NCBI GenBank assembly: GCA_965656195.1 | Contig: CBFHJL010000071.1 | Location: 1-14,344, forward strand | Source of the DNA: Brumimicrobium sp965656195 | GTDB taxonomy: Bacteria > Bacteroidota > Bacteroidia > Flavobacteriales_D > Crocinitomicaceae | DNA: 14,344 bases | Reading direction: 5' to 3' | Shown: in pieces, positions 12,203 to 14,344 of the stretch | How positions within the stretch are numbered: position 1 is the stretch's first letter | How the letters are laid out: each line of letters opens with the position of its first letter | Notes under the pieces: generated by a model | Told to the model about the DNA's origin: nothing | Seen by the model: only the letters and a program-made list of their open reading frames with translations | Database searches by the model: none | Translations under genes and position numbers: made by a program

Positions 12203-14173
12203 ATGATTAATATTGAGCAGCTCGGATTTCACTTACCACAAGGGTATTTATTTAAAGATGTTAACCTTCAGATCAACGCTGGAGACAAGATTGGATTAGT
12301 TGGAAAAAACGGTGCTGGTAAATCTACATTTTTACGCTTATTATCAGGACAAGAAAAGCCTACGGAGGGAAGTATTCATCTTGGAAAGCAATACTCAATA
12401 GGATTTCTAACGCAGGATATTGTCATTGATACAGAGCAAAGTCTTTTCAATTATCTGAATTACTCCAATCTAGAACTGAATAGACTAAGAGATCAGATCG
12501 ACGATATTAATCATCAATTGACAACTCGAACGGATTATGAAAGCGATTCGTACCTTCAGTTGCTGGATGATTTGAATTTTGCCAATGAACAGTTTCAGCT
12601 TTTTGAAGGATACCAATGGGAGGAAAAAATTGCTACAACTTTGCACGGACTAGGTTTTGAAGAGCGTGTTTTCGAAAAACCTTTGAATAAATTCTCCGGT
12701 GGATGGAAAATGCGTGCTGAATTAGCAAAGATCTTGGTTAATAATCCATCGGTAATATTGCTTGATGAACCGACAAATCACCTGGACATCATCTCAATTG
12801 GTTGGTTGGAAAAATACCTGCAACGTTTTGAAGGAGCAGTGATCACTATTTCTCACGATAGACTGTTTTTAGATAACGTTACGAAAAGAACTTTAGAGAT
12901 TGCTGGTGGAAAAGTGTTGGATTTTCCTTACGCTTATTCCAAGTATAAAGAAAAGCGTGCTGAGGATATTGAACTTTTATTGAATGCTCAAAAACAACAG
13001 GAAAAAGAAATCAAGCGAACTGAAGAATTGATTGATAAGTTTAGAGCTAAAGCAAACAAAGCAGCGATGGCGCAGTCGTTGATAAAAAAGCTTGAGAAAA
13101 CCGAACGCATTGAAGTTGAAACAGACGAAGTAGCCAAGATGAAGATTACATTTCCTTTGAGCGTACAGCCAGGAAAATGGGTGCTTGAAATGGAAGACTT
13201 AGGAAAGTCATATAACGATCTAATGCTATTTAAAGATATCAACTTAACTGTTGGCAGAGGCGAAAAGATAGCACTTCTAGGACCAAACGGTGTTGGTAAA
13301 TCAACTTTGCTCAAACGCATCATGCACACCTTAGATGGTGAGGGATCAGTTAAATATGGTCACAATGTCGAACTCACCTATTTTGCGCAGGATCAAGCTG
13401 ACACACTAGACCCCAACAAGACTGTTTACGAAACGGTTGATGATGTTGCACTTGGCGAAATTAGAAAACAGTTAAGGTCAATTCTAGGAGCCTTCCTATT
13501 CAGCGGTCAAGATGTAGACAAAAAAGTAAGTGTGCTTTCAGGAGGAGAACGAACGCGACTGGCACTTTGTCAATTGCTTTTAAGTCCCTCGAATGTTTTA
13601 ATTCTCGATGAGCCTACAAACCATTTGGATATCCAATCCAAAGGTGTCTTAAAGCAGGCACTTCAGCAATACGAGGGGACATTTATCATTGTTTCTCACG
13701 ACCGTGAATTTTTGGATGGATTAACGAATCGAATTTGGGATATTGAGAATAAGCAATTGAAAATACACCATTACACAGTTCAAGAGTATTTAAAGAAAAA
13801 ATCGGATGCTTTTGAACAAGCACATGCTGCTGCAAAGTCGAAAAAAAACAATCAAAAACCTGCTGAAGAATCAAAAACTGAGGAAAAATCAGCATCGAAA
13901 AACGAGCTTTCCTATGAAGAACGCAAAGAGCTAAAAAGAACGGTCAATAAACTCAAGAACGGCATAAAAAGAGCCGAGGAGAATATAGAGCGTTTAGAAA
14001 AAGAAATTGCAGAAATGGACAAAGTAGTTGAGGCTCTTGATTATTCCGATGAAGAAAAAACAGCTGAAATATTAGCTGAATATGAAAAACTCAAAACTGA
14101 CCTTGAAAAGAACATGAAAGATTGGGAGAGCAATACTGTTGATTTAGAGGGACTAAATACAGAAGCAATCTAG
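12203..14173 (+). CDS. ABC-F family ribosome-associated ATPase
   Basis: 656 residues with two ATP-binding cassettes and no membrane helices, the layout of ABC-F translation factors (Uup/EttA/YheS group). The first cassette has Walker A GKNGAGKS (34-41), signature SGGWKMR (165-171) and Walker B ILLDEPTNHLD (185-195). The second has GPNGVGKS (360-367), LSGGERTR (445-452) and ILDEPTNHLD (466-475). Both catalytic glutamates and both switch histidines (SHD) are present. The linker at about 245-325 includes KFRAKANKAAMAQSLIKKLEK-like sequence, corresponding to the P-site tRNA-interaction arm. Residues 535-565 are a low-complexity Lys/Glu/Ser segment, and 568-645 form a C-terminal coiled coil as in Uup. 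Expected role: binding the ribosomal E site to relieve stalled or abnormal complexes, or a housekeeping task related to DNA transactions as proposed for Uup. Resistance activity is not indicated. Its stop overlaps the stop of the opposite-strand gene. Confidence 0.94.
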   Translation: MINIEQLGFHLPQGYLFKDVNLQINAGDKIGLVGKNGAGKSTFLRLLSGQEKPTEGSIHLGKQYSIGFLTQDIVIDTEQSLFNYLNYSNLELNRLRDQIDDINHQLTTRTDYESDSYLQLLDDLNFANEQFQLFEGYQWEEKIATTLHGLGFEERVFEKPLNKFSGGWKMRAELAKILVNNPSVILLDEPTNHLDIISIGWLEKYLQRFEGAVITISHDRLFLDNVTKRTLEIAGGKVLDFPYAYSKYKEKRAEDIELLLNAQKQQEKEIKRTEELIDKFRAKANKAAMAQSLIKKLEKTERIEVETDEVAKMKITFPLSVQPGKWVLEMEDLGKSYNDLMLFKDINLTVGRGEKIALLGPNGVGKSTLLKRIMHTLDGEGSVKYGHNVELTYFAQDQADTLDPNKTVYETVDDVALGEIRKQLRSILGAFLFSGQDVDKKVSVLSGGERTRLALCQLLLSPSNVLILDEPTNHLDIQSKGVLKQALQQYEGTFIIVSHDREFLDGLTNRIWDIENKQLKIHHYTVQEYLKKKSDAFEQAHAAAKSKKNNQKPAEESKTEEKSASKNELSYEERKELKRTVNKLKNGIKRAEENIERLEKEIAEMDKVVEALDYSDEEKTAEILAEYEKLKTDLEKNMKDWESNTVDLEGLNTEAI

Positions 14174-14344
14174 CTATTCGGGTTATAAGTACTGACAATT
14201 GATTCAAAGCGCATATTAACTTTAATCTTACCTGGCTTAGTGCCTCCTTTTGAATCTTTAAATACTCCTTCCGCATTGAGTATCATTTTACCAAGACGAG
14301 GTGAAAAACTCTCAACAGTCGTCGATCCACTTATCATGACTAAC
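14170..14344 (-). CDS. 3' end of an unidentified gene entering from the right edge
   Basis: On the minus strand a frame is open from the window edge to TAG at 14172-14170, giving 57 residues that end GKIKVNMRFESIVSTYNPNS. Earlier visible sequence includes MISGSTTVESFSPRLGKMIL and LNAEGVFKDSKGGTKPG. Alternating hydrophobic residues suggest beta structure, and the composition looks like that of a normal protein. The other minus-strand frame, open at 14091-14276, runs 80 bp into the ABC-F gene and looks non-coding. I recognise no family. The CTAG at 14170-14173 supplies stop codons to both this gene and the ABC-F gene, a 4-bp convergent overlap. Confidence 0.6.
   Translation of the reverse strand, partial: LVMISGSTTVESFSPRLGKMILNAEGVFKDSKGGTKPGKIKVNMRFESIVSTYNPNS

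Noticed and set aside
12988..13329. 113-residue reading frame antisense to the ABC-F gene
   Set aside because: It lies wholly inside a strongly supported gene whose conserved motifs explain the sequence; its product is Ser-rich with no recognisable motif.
12203..14173. ABC-F protein as an antibiotic-resistance (ARE) factor
   Set aside because: The C-terminal coiled coil and overall arrangement fit housekeeping Uup-like members; nothing nearby indicates resistance or transfer.
14091..14276. 61-residue minus-strand frame at the right end
   Set aside because: It overlaps the ABC-F 3' end by over 80 bp, and the other minus-strand frame, open to the edge, reads like a real protein.
1..14344. Mobile elements, CRISPR arrays, tRNA/rRNA genes, phage or defence genes
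   Set aside because: No transposase, direct-repeat array, target duplication, cloverleaf or rRNA-like sequence was seen on either strand.

Overview
This window looks like ordinary chromosomal DNA from a member of the Bacteroidota, most likely a Flavobacteriia/Cryomorphaceae-type organism. The support is AT-rich sequence, several exact TAnnTTTG promoter boxes (the -7 motif of this phylum), few Shine-Dalgarno sequences, exported proteins ending their signal peptides in A-Q, small outer-membrane barrel proteins, a tryptophan-catabolic kynurenine 3-monooxygenase, and an ABC-F protein with the signature SGGWKMR. The species cannot be named from this sequence alone. I saw no tRNA, rRNA, CRISPR array, insertion sequence, integrase or phage gene.

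Layout: (1) 2-784, the 3' part of asd, running in from the left edge, then an exported protein of unknown function (846-1448). (2) 3221-1449 on the minus strand, galE followed after 6 bp by an outer-membrane barrel protein. (3) Divergent from galE, a small one-helix membrane protein and tadA (3333-3978). (4) 7421-3979 on the minus strand, an apparent three-gene operon: kmo, an exported barrel-like protein overlapping it by ATGA, and a membrane protein whose C-terminal half resembles a degenerate histidine kinase. (5) A second small one-helix protein (7774-7565, minus), divergent from a voltage-gated K+ channel with a zinc-ribbon tail (7885-8736). (6) A biotin-carrier protein (9215-8745, minus), divergent from an M1-family aminopeptidase lipoprotein (9433-12102) that ends in a clear rho-independent terminator. 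(7) An ABC-F ATPase (12203-14173), and the 3' end of a minus-strand gene entering from the right edge.

The genes serve separate jobs: amino-acid biosynthesis (asd), sugar-nucleotide supply for envelope glycans (galE), wobble-base deamination of tRNA (tadA), tryptophan-to-quinolinate/NAD metabolism (kmo), ion permeation (channel), biotin-dependent carboxylation (carrier), peptide degradation in the envelope (M1 peptidase) and ribosome-associated ATPase activity (ABC-F). No stretch over 300 bp lacks a gene. The longest gaps are 9216-9432, 7422-7564, 3222-3332 and 7775-7884, and they hold promoter boxes, inverted repeats and little else.

The items most worth a second look are the kmo-linked pseudo-histidine-kinase, a perfect 9-bp inverted repeat that covers both the -7 box and the start codon of the small gene before tadA, the very short or absent leaders implied by promoter positions, and three convergent gene pairs whose stop codons abut or overlap. 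I found no convincing undescribed multi-gene system such as a defence island.
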